Assembly (NCBI GenBank): GCA_001801025.1
Contig: MGWO01000004.1
Location: forward strand, 124,001 to 188,000
Direction of reading: 5' to 3'
Length of the DNA: 64,000 nt
From: Gallionellales bacterium GWA2_54_124
GTDB taxonomy: Bacteria; Pseudomonadota; Gammaproteobacteria; Burkholderiales; Gallionellaceae
Every line of letters begins with the position of its first letter. Within the stretch, counting starts at the first letter, position 1. This document shows, in pieces, positions 43,882-51,921 of the stretch. The translations under genes and the position numbers were made by a program. The notes under the pieces are model-generated. The model did no database searches. It saw nothing but the letters and a program-made list of their open reading frames with translations, and had not been told where the DNA came from.

Positions 43882-45411
43882 TTAAACTTTGATTTCCCGC
43901 ACCGGTATCATACCGATGCGCTTCTTCCATTCTGCCGGCCCCGTCGTATGCACCGAACGCCCTTGCGTATCGACTGCCACCGTCACCGGCATATCCACCA
44001 CATCAAATTCGTAGATCGCTTCCATCCCCAAGTCGGCAAAAGCGACAACCCGGGCACTGCGTATCGCTTTCGACACCAAATAAGCGGCGCCGCCTACTGC
44101 AATCAAAGACACCGCAGCGTGCTTTTTGATCGCCTCAATTGCCACCGGACCCCGCTCTGCCTTACCCACCATCCCCATTAAGCCGGTTTCTGCCAGCATG
44201 GTTTCGGTGAATTTATCCATCCGCGTCGCGGTGGTAGGACCTGCAGGACCGACTGCTTCGCCGGCGACAGGATCAACCGGCCCGACATAATAAATGAAGC
44301 GACCATTAAAATCCACGCCCTCGGGCAATTTTTCTCCGCGAGCCAGCATTTCGACGATGCGTTTGTGCGCAGCGTCGCGTCCTGTCAGCAACTTTCCGGA
44401 GAGTAACACGGTATCACCCGGCTGCCACTGACTAATTTGCTCGCGCGTCACGGTATCAAGATTCACGCGCAGCGCATCCTTTGCCGGCTGCCAGTGTACA
44501 TCGGGATAATCGGATAAGGCCGGCGGCGTAAATTCCGCACGTCCGCTGCCATCGAGCTCGAAGTGAATGTGCCGCGTCGCCGCACAATTAGGGATGATAG
44601 CAATCGGTTTAGACGCCGCATGGGTCGGATAGTCGAGAATTTTGACATCCATCACCGTAGTTAAGCCGCCCAGTCCCTGCGCGCCGATGCCGAGCGCGTT
44701 GACCTTGTCGTACAACTCGATGCGCAGCGCTTCGAGGGTGTTTTGTGCACCGCGCGCCTTGAGCTCATGCATATCCATCGGTTCCATCAGGGACTCCTTG
44801 GCCAGCAATACCGCCTTTTCTGCCGTGCCGCCGATCCCAATCCCCAGCATGCCCGGCGGACACCAGCCCGCCCCCATGCCTTCGACGCTCTTCAAAACCC
44901 ACTCGACGATATCGTCGCCCGGATTGAGCATCTTCATCACCGCCTTGTTCTCAGAGCCGCCGCCCTTAGCCGCGATACGCACCTCGACACGATCGCCCTG
45001 CACCAGTTCGACGTGCACCACCGCCGGCGTATTGTCATGGGTATTTTTGCGACTCCCTGCAGGATCCGACACGATGGAGGCGCGCAGCACATTGTCCGGA
45101 TTCAGATAAGCGCGCCGCACCCCTTCATTGACCATGCCAACGATATCAAGCTCAGCTTCCCAGCGCACCTGCATCCCGATGCGCACAAACGCGACGACGA
45201 TACCGGTATCCTGACAGATGGGACGGTGACCTGCCGCGCACATGCGAGAATTAGTCAGTATCTGCGCCATCGCATCCTTTGCCGCGACCGATTCCTCGGC
45301 GTTATATGCGCGTGCCAGCGACTGTATGAAGTCGGCGGGATGGTAATAAGAGATGAATTGCAACGCATCAGCGATGCTGTCAATGAAATCCTGCTGGCGA
45401 ATGATAGTCAT
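43882..45411 (-). CDS. fumA: Class I (Fe-S) fumarate hydratase
   Basis: This TCA-cycle enzyme interconverts fumarate and malate with an oxygen-sensitive [4Fe-4S] cluster. The 509-residue protein has an N-terminal alpha domain with the cluster cysteines in CQDTGIVV, CPPGMLGIGIGG and NCAATRH, and the C-terminal beta domain with GPTTATRMD and LIAVGGAAYL. The start MTIIRQQDFI at 45411 has AAAAGGA seven bases upstream; an ATG at 45432 lies before that site. A class II fumarase is not seen in the window. Confidence 0.95.
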   Translation of the reverse strand: MTIIRQQDFIDSIADALQFISYYHPADFIQSLARAYNAEESVAAKDAMAQILTNSRMCAAGHRPICQDTGIVVAFVRIGMQVRWEAELDIVGMVNEGVRRAYLNPDNVLRASIVSDPAGSRKNTHDNTPAVVHVELVQGDRVEVRIAAKGGGSENKAVMKMLNPGDDIVEWVLKSVEGMGAGWCPPGMLGIGIGGTAEKAVLLAKESLMEPMDMHELKARGAQNTLEALRIELYDKVNALGIGAQGLGGLTTVMDVKILDYPTHAASKPIAIIPNCAATRHIHFELDGSGRAEFTPPALSDYPDVHWQPAKDALRVNLDTVTREQISQWQPGDTVLLSGKLLTGRDAAHKRIVEMLARGEKLPEGVDFNGRFIYYVGPVDPVAGEAVGPAGPTTATRMDKFTETMLAETGLMGMVGKAERGPVAIEAIKKHAAVSLIAVGGAAYLVSKAIRSARVVAFADLGMEAIYEFDVVDMPVTVAVDTQGRSVHTTGPAEWKKRIGMIPVREIKV

Positions 45412-45432
45412 GGCAAATCCTTTTGAATGCAA

Positions 45433-45690
45433 CGGTGCGATTATAGCGTGCTAACCGGCAATACCGACATGCACACCGGCAATCTTTCGTACTTCGGGAT
45501 CGCGACGATGATGTGACGAAAATCCTGGCAAGCCATCTTGTCCTTGCCATTCCGCAAATATCGCTGCTTGCGGAGCATGAAACACCCGCCCTTCACCGCA
45601 GGTAACAAATCACATGTCCAGAACCCGGCTTTCAGCCCGAAACCTGTTCGCAGCATTTTTGCCTTGCCAGACGCAAGCACCCAACTTAAA
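45433..45690. other. Intergenic stretch with an inverted repeat, no supported gene
   Basis: Between fumA and the toxin-antitoxin operator lie about 280 bases. An inverted repeat (TCCGCAA at 45551-45557, TTGCGGA at 45568-45574, ten-base loop) is visible. A 79-codon open frame on the minus strand (45441-45680) contains AGFWTCDLLPAVKGGCFM, but no ribosome-binding site or known domain supports it. The stretch may be a dispersed repeat element; this could not be checked. Confidence 0.35.
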
Positions 45691-45712
45691 CTTGATCAAC
45701 TTATTGATCAAG
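45691..45712. promoter_or_regulatory. Palindromic operator of the yefM-yoeB operon
   Basis: CTTGATCAA (45691-45699) and its exact complement TTGATCAAG (45704-45712) are separated by CTTA, ending ten bases before the antitoxin ATG. Antitoxin or toxin-antitoxin complexes of this family bind such palindromes to repress their own operon. Confidence 0.75.
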
Positions 45713-45722
45713 TGAGAACATC

Positions 45723-45983
45723 ATGAAAGTTGTTACCTATTCGTATGCGCGCAATTCACTCAAATCTGTTTTGGATGGTGTTGTTCAGGATGCAGATGTG
45801 ACAATAATCAGCCGACGGGATGCCGAGGGGGATGCGGTGGTCATGTCACTGGACAGCTACAACAGCATCATGGAAACATTGTACCTGACAAGCAATCCGG
45901 CAAATTCAGCTGCATTGGCCCGTGCAATAGCGCAAGACAAAGCAGGCCAGACACAGAAACGTCAATTGCTTGAGGTTGAGTAG
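45723..45983 (+). CDS. yefM: YefM-type antitoxin (Phd/YefM family)
   Basis: The 86-residue protein has the N-terminal Phd/YefM DNA-binding fold ([21 protein letters not shown], then [27 protein letters not shown]) and a C-terminal tail that should wrap around and neutralise the toxin. It is followed after two bases by the YoeB toxin gene and preceded by a perfect palindromic operator. Autorepression together with the toxin is the expected control. Confidence 0.92.
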   Translation: MKVVTYSYARNSLKSVLDGVVQDADVTIISRRDAEGDAVVMSLDSYNSIMETLYLTSNPANSAALARAIAQDKAGQTQKRQLLEVE

Positions 45984-45985
45984 AT

Positions 45986-46249
45986 ATGCGTGCCATCCAG
46001 TTTGTGCCGGACGCATGGGAGGCTTACCTTTATTGGCTCGGGCAGGACAAGAAAACACTTAAGCGGGTTAATGCACTCATTACCGCGGCTTCACGCGATC
46101 CTTTCAGTGGCATAGGCAAGCCGGAACCACTTCGTGGCGATTTATCTGGTTACTGGTCGCGGCGCATAGACGATGCGAATCGCTTGGTCTATCGCGCCAC
46201 TGATTCCGAGTTGGTAATAGTCGCCTGTCGTTTTCACTACGATAGTTAG
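45986..46249 (+). CDS. yoeB: YoeB-type mRNA interferase toxin (Txe/YoeB family)
   Basis: This ribosome-dependent endoribonuclease has 87 residues. Catalytic residues known for E. coli YoeB (Glu46, Arg65, His83, Tyr84) are all present one position later: E47 in GIGKPEPL, R66 in DDANRLVYR, and H84-Y85 in CRFHYDS at the C-terminus. The toxin therefore looks functional. It is the second gene of the yefM-yoeB operon. Confidence 0.94.
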   Translation: MRAIQFVPDAWEAYLYWLGQDKKTLKRVNALITAASRDPFSGIGKPEPLRGDLSGYWSRRIDDANRLVYRATDSELVIVACRFHYDS

Positions 46250-46310
46250 TTGATTATGGCCCTACGCGAAAGGGGGAACCCCGGCAGCCAGAAACAAATT
46301 CACACATCGA

Positions 46311-48257
46311 CTACTGCCACTCAGTCATACCGCCGTTCACATAGCCCTGATATCCTTCGATACCCAATTCCTGCAGCAACGGCAGTACGCTGACATCCTC
46401 GACACCCAGAGCGAACACGCGAATATCGAGCGAGCGCGTAATATTGACCACCGACGAGATGAAAAACTGATTCTCAAGGTTGCCATGCAGATTGCGGATA
46501 TAGGCAGGACTCAGTTTCACATACAGCGGCTTTAGTCGCTGCAGATATTCAAAAGCCGAATGATGCAGACCGAAATTATCCACCGCAAACTGACCGCCTA
46601 ACTTACGCATATCGGCAACAAAGCTCTCGATACCGACCCGGTCCTGCACGATGCCAAATTCGGTAAATTCGAAGACCAGACGGCGCGCCACCGAAGGATG
46701 CGCGTGCATCGCCGTGCTCAACCAGCTGAGCAGCTCCACATCATGGATAGAATGAATCGAGAAATTGATCGCGACCAAGTCATCGCCGCCCGACGCCTGC
46801 ATGCGCCCGAACAAACGCTTTAACACCGACAGATCGAAGGCGGGCGTTAACTGGTAGCGATTGGCCATCGGAATAAAATGCTCGGCGAGCACCATCTCGC
46901 CCTCCGGATTGATCAGACGCCCGACCACCTCCGATTGCAGCTTGAGTTCGCCGCCAAAATACATGACGGGTTGAGCGAGCAACATCACGCGCTCGGCCGC
47001 AATCGCATCCAGAATCAACTCCTTCCAGTATTGCGAGCCTTTGATTTTTTCCTCGTCGCGCAGATTTTGCAGCTGACTCAAACCCGCCCCCTGCGAGATG
47101 GATTGCAGCAACTCCATGTCGCACTGCGACAGCAAGGCATTGAGCGTCACCTTTTGCCCGGCGAAATACACCCCGCCACACCCATAGTTCAGGCGCGCTT
47201 CAGATCCTATATTGCCCACCGCCGAACCCAGCGCCACACACAAGGCATCGCCCAGCTGCACCGCCTGATCGCGCGTAATATTGAACGCCATCACGGCAAA
47301 AGTCGGGCCGTTAATACGGCAACGCAACAATTCGCTGTCAGGCCAGACCCCGCGCAAGCCCGCGGCAACATCTTTGAGCAAGGCATCTCCGTCCTTGTAG
47401 CCGTTTTTGACGTTGTAGGCGTTAAAATCAGCCACCTGCAACAGGAACATCGTACCCGAGACCATGTCAGCGCCGTTTTCCAGCAGGGCATGCACATGCT
47501 GCTCGAAGCCGCGCCGGTTATCCAGACCCGTCAGCAGATCGCGCCGCGATTCATCGCGATAACGCGTCGCCTGTTTCACTTCGTGCTCGATGATGGCAAA
47601 CAGCTTGACCGACATCGAATTGATCGCTTTGACCACCCGCCTCAATTCGCGTGCGGCGGGCATGGTCTTGATCTGCTGAAAATCGCGTTCGCTGATGGCG
47701 TGTGCGACGCGTTCGATCTCATGCAGCGGTCGCAATATTCTCGACAAAAAGGCGTGCACCGCAAAAAGGGACAGCCCATACAGCAGCAGCATTCCCAAAG
47801 TAGCCTCGACCGTGGTGCGCCACAACTGCTTATAGGCAAAATTAGGATGGCTCGTGACGACCACCCGCCCCAACTGCTGCCAGCCTTTGCTGATCAGCGA
47901 CTCGGCAGACGGCGCATTCAAGGCAAACACGCGCGTGAACCAGACGGGCACGCCGACCGGTGCCGGCGCCAGCGTCTTTTCGATCAGTTTGTCGCCTTTG
48001 GCGCTCACCACCACGATGGACTGATAAAAACCGCGGTCGAATACCGCATTGACGGTAATTTCGGCACGCAACTCGTCCTTGTCCGCTAAAGCCGGCGGCA
48101 ATACCAGCCCGAGAGAGGTGGCCACATCCTGCGCATGCGAGGTCAACTGCTCCTGCATATACACGCGCGCATTCACCAGATAGATGCCCTCCACGAGGGC
48201 CAGCAACACCAGAAAGGCGATGGACGTGCCAATAAACAACTGTCTGAACAAAGTCAT
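46311..48257 (-). CDS. lapD: LapD-type c-di-GMP receptor with degenerate GGDEF and EAL domains
   Basis: LapD senses cytoplasmic c-di-GMP and then sequesters the periplasmic protease LapG, so that adhesin stays on the surface. The 648-residue protein has helix 1 (about 9-29), a periplasmic LapD/MoxY-type domain (LTSHAQDVATSLGL, then GFYQSIVVVS, PVWFTRVFALNAP, KGWQQLGRVVVTSHP), helix 2 (about 152-170), HAMP, GGDEF and EAL. The cyclase motif GGDEF is NGPTF (316-320), and the phosphodiesterase motif is SEVVGRL instead of xEALxR, so both enzymes should be dead. The ATG at 48257 has AGGAG six bases upstream; upstream codons to 48329 are rejected. The LapG gene is two genes upstream. Confidence 0.9.
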   Translation of the reverse strand: MTLFRQLFIGTSIAFLVLLALVEGIYLVNARVYMQEQLTSHAQDVATSLGLVLPPALADKDELRAEITVNAVFDRGFYQSIVVVSAKGDKLIEKTLAPAPVGVPVWFTRVFALNAPSAESLISKGWQQLGRVVVTSHPNFAYKQLWRTTVEATLGMLLLYGLSLFAVHAFLSRILRPLHEIERVAHAISERDFQQIKTMPAARELRRVVKAINSMSVKLFAIIEHEVKQATRYRDESRRDLLTGLDNRRGFEQHVHALLENGADMVSGTMFLLQVADFNAYNVKNGYKDGDALLKDVAAGLRGVWPDSELLRCRINGPTFAVMAFNITRDQAVQLGDALCVALGSAVGNIGSEARLNYGCGGVYFAGQKVTLNALLSQCDMELLQSISQGAGLSQLQNLRDEEKIKGSQYWKELILDAIAAERVMLLAQPVMYFGGELKLQSEVVGRLINPEGEMVLAEHFIPMANRYQLTPAFDLSVLKRLFGRMQASGGDDLVAINFSIHSIHDVELLSWLSTAMHAHPSVARRLVFEFTEFGIVQDRVGIESFVADMRKLGGQFAVDNFGLHHSAFEYLQRLKPLYVKLSPAYIRNLHGNLENQFFISSVVNITRSLDIRVFALGVEDVSVLPLLQELGIEGYQGYVNGGMTEWQ

Positions 48258-48325
48258 GCCATTCTCCTGCGGCAACTTAAAGCCCGCGAATTTACCGGTG
48301 TTTAACGAATAACGGCAGCGTCTGA

Positions 48326-49750
48326 TCAACGCCCGTAATTGTCATCGAAACGCTCAATATCATCTTCACCCAAATACTCGCCCACCTGTATCTCAAGGAT
48401 GTGCAACGGAATTTTCCCCCTGTTTTCCAGACGATGTTTAGTTCCCATCGGAATATAGGTACTTTCGTTTTTGTTCACAGTAATGATCTGCTCACCTTTC
48501 GTGACCGTCGCAGTACCGGAAACCACGACCCAATGCTCAGAACGGTGAGCGTGGCTTTGCAAACTCAACCTCGCGCCCGGCATCACGGTGATCCGTTTGA
48601 GTTTAGAACCCTCCTGCCCCTCTTCAAGCACGGTATAAGTACCCCATGGACGATTAACAGTCAGGTGACATAAATGTTCGGAAGCACCGCTACCGTGCAA
48701 TGCATCCACGACTTCGCGCACCCGCTGGGTTTGATCGCTGCGGGAAATCAGAATGGCATCCGCGGTTTCAACGATGCAAAGATCTTCAACCCCGATGGCG
48801 GCCACCAACCGCTTCTCAGAACGGATCAGTGTGTTTTTACATCCCAGCGCAATCACATTACCCTGCAATGCATTACCGTCTGCATCCTTTTGTGAAATTT
48901 CATGAACGGCGTGCCAACTGCCGACATCATTCCAGCCAAAGTCACAAGGGATCAGCGACACACGGCTTGATTTTTCAAGAACACCGTAGTCGATTGAAAT
49001 GGAGGGCATTGCCGGGAATATTTTCTCGACCGCCTGCTGGAAATCGCCCCCCGCCCGGCTCTCGGCCAGCACGGACTGAACTAACTGATACACTTGCGGT
49101 AAATGCTGCTCAATTTCAGCCAGAATAACCGAGGCACGCCATACGAACATGCCGGAATTCCAATAATAGCCGCCCTCTGCTAAAAATTGTTCAGCCGTAG
49201 AGTGATCGGGTTTTTCGGTAAATCGTTCGACTTCCAGAACGCAGGATTCAGGATTCAGGATGCTGCCGTCATTTTTAGTTTTAATGTAGCCGAAGCCGGT
49301 ATCCGGACGAACAGGCTTGATACCGAAGGTAACAAGCCTACCTGTCGCAGCAACCTCGATGGCCGTTTGCAAGCAACGGCTAAAAGCCGGCACATCTTTG
49401 ATCACATGATCAGCCGGCAACACCACCATCACAGAATCCCCCCCGTTGACAACGCAGCGCGCTGCGGCGATTGCAATCGCGGGGGCCGTATTGCGGCCGA
49501 CCGGTTCAAATAACGACGGATAGGCAAGCAAAGAATGGTAGGCCTCGCCCTTAGCGTGCGCTTCCTGCGTAACAATCAGAATATTTTGCGGCGAGATCAT
49601 AGGAGACAGCCTGTCTATGGTCGCTTGCAGCATCGTCGCATCGCCATCGAGGGCTAAAAATTGCTTAGGCAAACTCTGCCGGGACAGGGGCCACAAACGA
49701 CTACCGCTACCCCCCGCAAGAATTACCGCAAAAACTTCATTTTCACTCAT
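48326..49750 (-). CDS. manC: Mannose-1-phosphate guanylyltransferase / mannose-6-phosphate isomerase
   Basis: The enzyme makes GDP-mannose for surface polysaccharides. The 474-residue protein has an N-terminal nucleotidyltransferase domain (VILAGGSGSRLWPLSRQSLPKQFL, then FTEKPDHSTAEQFL) and a C-terminal cupin domain of the type II isomerase (RPWGTYTVLEEG, PGARLSLQSHAHRSEHWVVVSG, YIPMGTKHRLENRG). ATG at 49750 (MSENEVFAV) is chosen over a TTG at 49765. It separates lapG from lapD, so polymer precursor supply and adhesin control share one stretch. Confidence 0.94.
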   Translation of the reverse strand: MSENEVFAVILAGGSGSRLWPLSRQSLPKQFLALDGDATMLQATIDRLSPMISPQNILIVTQEAHAKGEAYHSLLAYPSLFEPVGRNTAPAIAIAAARCVVNGGDSVMVVLPADHVIKDVPAFSRCLQTAIEVAATGRLVTFGIKPVRPDTGFGYIKTKNDGSILNPESCVLEVERFTEKPDHSTAEQFLAEGGYYWNSGMFVWRASVILAEIEQHLPQVYQLVQSVLAESRAGGDFQQAVEKIFPAMPSISIDYGVLEKSSRVSLIPCDFGWNDVGSWHAVHEISQKDADGNALQGNVIALGCKNTLIRSEKRLVAAIGVEDLCIVETADAILISRSDQTQRVREVVDALHGSGASEHLCHLTVNRPWGTYTVLEEGQEGSKLKRITVMPGARLSLQSHAHRSEHWVVVSGTATVTKGEQIITVNKNESTYIPMGTKHRLENRGKIPLHILEIQVGEYLGEDDIERFDDNYGR

Positions 49751-49800
49751 CACATTCACACCCAAGAATTGATACCAATAGATTTCCCGTACATGCAGTG

Positions 49801-50496
49801 TTACATCGTGCGCTCTTTTTCCATCTTATCCAGCAAATCCCGCCACAAACGGATCTGACTGGATTTCCCGCCCGCCGTCGTGGAACCCGGCAGCCAGACG
49901 TCTTCGTCGTTGAAGCTGTACACAGGCACCAGATCGGTGCGTTCGGACGCCAGCAGAACATTCTTGTTCAAATTATCCAGAATATAAGGGTCTGCATCCA
50001 CCGTCGGATAGTAGGCCAGCACCATGTGCGCCTCGTTCCAGCGCAAGGCACGCACATAGGTGATGCGCAGATTTTGTACAGGGATCCCCAGCGCTTTTAA
50101 ACTAAAATATTTGCCGATCGCATAATCTTCACAATCGGCCCCTTCGGACGCCAGGGATTCAACAGGAGTTGCCCAGTAATCCGGCGTGCCCCAGTGCCTG
50201 GCATCGGTGTAGTATCTCACCCGATTCCAATACCAGTTGAAATCCTCCAGATCACGGGATATATCAGATGCCGACAGTGCCATTCCCCGCTGTTTTGCAG
50301 CATGCTTGCTCTGCTCGCCTCGCCAGTCGATCAGCCGCTCGGGCGCATCGTTTCCCCAACGAGATGCGACATAGCGCATCAATCCGGGAGAAAATTCTAC
50401 GACAGCCCCCGTCACGACGCTCGAGCACAGTAACAACAACCCACAACAGATCGCTTTGACAAGCCAAGAATATAAAAACAGACGCGGCACCGGCAT
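49801..50496 (-). CDS. lapG: LapG-type transglutaminase-like cysteine protease
   Basis: LapG is a periplasmic calcium-dependent protease that clips the N-terminus of LapA-type adhesins and releases biofilm cells; LapD holds it inactive when c-di-GMP is high. The protein has a signal/anchor (LVKAICCGLLLLCSSVVTGAV, about 12-32) and the catalytic domain with GADCEDYAIGKYFSL, then NEAHMVLAYY and YILDNLNKNV. The Cys, His and Asp are 35 and 17 residues apart, exactly the spacing of Legionella and Pseudomonas LapG (C-H-D). ATG 50496 is chosen; TTG at 50508 is the alternative. The presence of lapD 1.5 kb away supports the assignment strongly. Confidence 0.91.
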   Translation of the reverse strand: MPVPRLFLYSWLVKAICCGLLLLCSSVVTGAVVEFSPGLMRYVASRWGNDAPERLIDWRGEQSKHAAKQRGMALSASDISRDLEDFNWYWNRVRYYTDARHWGTPDYWATPVESLASEGADCEDYAIGKYFSLKALGIPVQNLRITYVRALRWNEAHMVLAYYPTVDADPYILDNLNKNVLLASERTDLVPVYSFNDEDVWLPGSTTAGGKSSQIRLWRDLLDKMEKERTM

Positions 50497-50528
50497 GCCC
50501 TCAATCAATAAATTTAGTACAGCTCAAC

Positions 50529-50557
50529 AAAAAAAGGGGAGCATGCGCCCCCCTTTT
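50529..50557 (-). terminator. Terminator after the alanine-rich protein gene
   Basis: On the minus strand AAAAGGGG and CCCCTTTT arms enclose GGCGCATGCT and run into T7. It lies 16 bases past the gene and 32 bases before lapG, so lapG probably has its own promoter or is read through. Confidence 0.8.
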
Positions 50558-50572
50558 ATATACATCAACTTA

Positions 50573-51220
50573 TTATGCAATGCTGACCGGAATCACAGAG
50601 TTTGTCGTAGCTGGAGCACCTGGAACGACAGGAGCGGCCGCACCCGCAGCGGTTGCGCCCGCATTCGCTGCAGAAATAATTGCCGCCGTGTAGTTCAAAG
50701 CGCCAGGGGCAGCCAAAGCCGCATTGGAAACCAACGCTGCGGCGGCATTTATCGAAGCTGGCGTAGCACCAGGTGCAGCTGATTCAACAGCGACGGCAGC
50801 TCTAACAGCAGCGGAGGTAACATCAGAAGCTGCGAGACTAATTGACTGCGTTGTTGCGCCAGGCGCAGCAGTAGCCGCTGTGATGACAGCCGCTACTGCA
50901 GACGACGTAATAGCCGATGTAAATTGTGGTGCAGCTGTGATCGCAGCAGAAGTAATCAATGCAGCAGAAGATGGCGCAGCAGCAATAGCAGCAGAGACGA
51001 TCTCAGCGGCGGCCGCTGTGGAAGTTGATCCAGCTACGGCAGCAGCGACTATGCTGGCCAATGCTTGCTCAGCCGCGAGTTTAGCAGCAGGTGTCGTAGC
51101 ACTTGCAACAGCAGCAATGGCACTTTGTACATTAGCTGGAACAGCAGCAACGGCCAACCCCGATGAGGACATCAAAGCTAAAGCCAGAAACAGCGAGCTG
51201 ATTTTAAATTTTTTGTTCAT
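50573..51220 (-). CDS. Exported alanine-rich repeat protein, function unknown
   Basis: I do not recognise this 215-residue protein. It starts MNKKFKISSLFLALALMS with a clear signal peptide (cleavage after AVA, about 25). The ATG at 51220 has GGAGA upstream; an earlier ATG at 51247 adds nine residues. The mature part is made almost wholly of Ala, Ser, Thr, Val and Ile, with five or so loose repeats of the form AAPxxxxxxIxxAA (AAAPSSAALITSA, AAPQFTSAITSSA, AAPGATTQSISLAA, AAPGATPASINAAAA, AAPGALNYTAAIISA). Near the C-terminus is ATAAGA, which contains the TAAG sequence that LapG cuts in LapA. Because Ala is so abundant this may be chance. A structural or matrix role is possible but not shown. 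Confidence 0.85.
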   Translation of the reverse strand: MNKKFKISSLFLALALMSSSGLAVAAVPANVQSAIAAVASATTPAAKLAAEQALASIVAAAVAGSTSTAAAAEIVSAAIAAAPSSAALITSAAITAAPQFTSAITSSAVAAVITAATAAPGATTQSISLAASDVTSAAVRAAVAVESAAPGATPASINAAAALVSNAALAAPGALNYTAAIISAANAGATAAGAAAPVVPGAPATTNSVIPVSIA

Positions 51221-51303
51221 GATAAATCTCCAAGTAGTTTTAAACAATTAATTAATAAATACATATTGTTACGCGATCATACAGAAAAAACAAAAAAACA
51301 TCA

Positions 51304-51921
51304 TCACATATTGATTCTCATCTGTTTTGCCCTCGTTATTGCCTCTTCGACCTGCAACCTGCTTTCCTGTTGAAAATCCAATAAACGTAATTTTCCTACT
51401 GTAACAACTTGTCGCAATACCGAAGGGCCCCATGGATCCAGTATTGCAGCACGCTTAAGCGCAAATTCCACCCGGGCAAGCTCTTCATGATCAACAGGTA
51501 ACGCTAATTTACGGTTAAGCTGCAGAAGCCAATCACCGGTCGTCATTCTGGCCGCCCACAAATAAGCCGAATTAGGACGCAACGTGATTGCCAGATCAAG
51601 GTTGACAATTGCCTTGCGCAAAAAATCAGCCTGCAACGCAGGATTAAAACCCAACATCTGCGCCAGTATAAAATCAGTCTGAGCAAGGTATTCCGGCACC
51701 ACCGGATTTCCCGGATCCCAGGTTCGCGCCAGCAACAATAGTGCTCTGGACTGATCCAGAGTGACCGGATCCAACTGTACCGAACGCTTGGCCAAGCCAT
51801 CTATATACGCGCAAGGCCTAAGCCTTATAAAGTCGGCCACACCGACCCGTGCCAACCAATATAAAGATGTCAAAACCAGCAAGGTCAGTGTTGCTTTAAT
51901 AAGCAAACCCGGCTTCAACAT
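51304..51921 (-). CDS. VpsP-like exopolysaccharide accessory protein
   Basis: The 205-residue protein has an N-terminal membrane helix (about 7-25, IKATLTLLVLTSLYWLARV) and a soluble part built of TPR-like helical repeats (FNPALQADFLRKAIVNLDLAITLRPNSAYLWAARMTTGDWLL, shown here by its landmarks at about 93-135, and a second at 146-175). Similar proteins sit in Vibrio VPS-like and methanolan-type clusters. Its end is 82 bases upstream of the alanine-rich gene, and its start overlaps the CpsB-type phosphatase gene by seven bases. Role in polymer assembly is inferred from location. Confidence 0.72.
   Translation of the reverse strand: MLKPGLLIKATLTLLVLTSLYWLARVGVADFIRLRPCAYIDGLAKRSVQLDPVTLDQSRALLLLARTWDPGNPVVPEYLAQTDFILAQMLGFNPALQADFLRKAIVNLDLAITLRPNSAYLWAARMTTGDWLLQLNRKLALPVDHEELARVEFALKRAAILDPWGPSVLRQVVTVGKLRLLDFQQESRLQVEEAITRAKQMRINM

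Noticed and set aside
46878-48089. A 403-codon open frame on the plus strand
   Set aside because: It is the shadow of lapD; no ribosome site or domain, and the composition is typical of an antisense frame.
50724-51251. An alanine-rich open frame on the plus strand
   Set aside because: It mirrors the alanine-rich gene on the minus strand; only the minus frame has a signal peptide, ribosome site and terminator.
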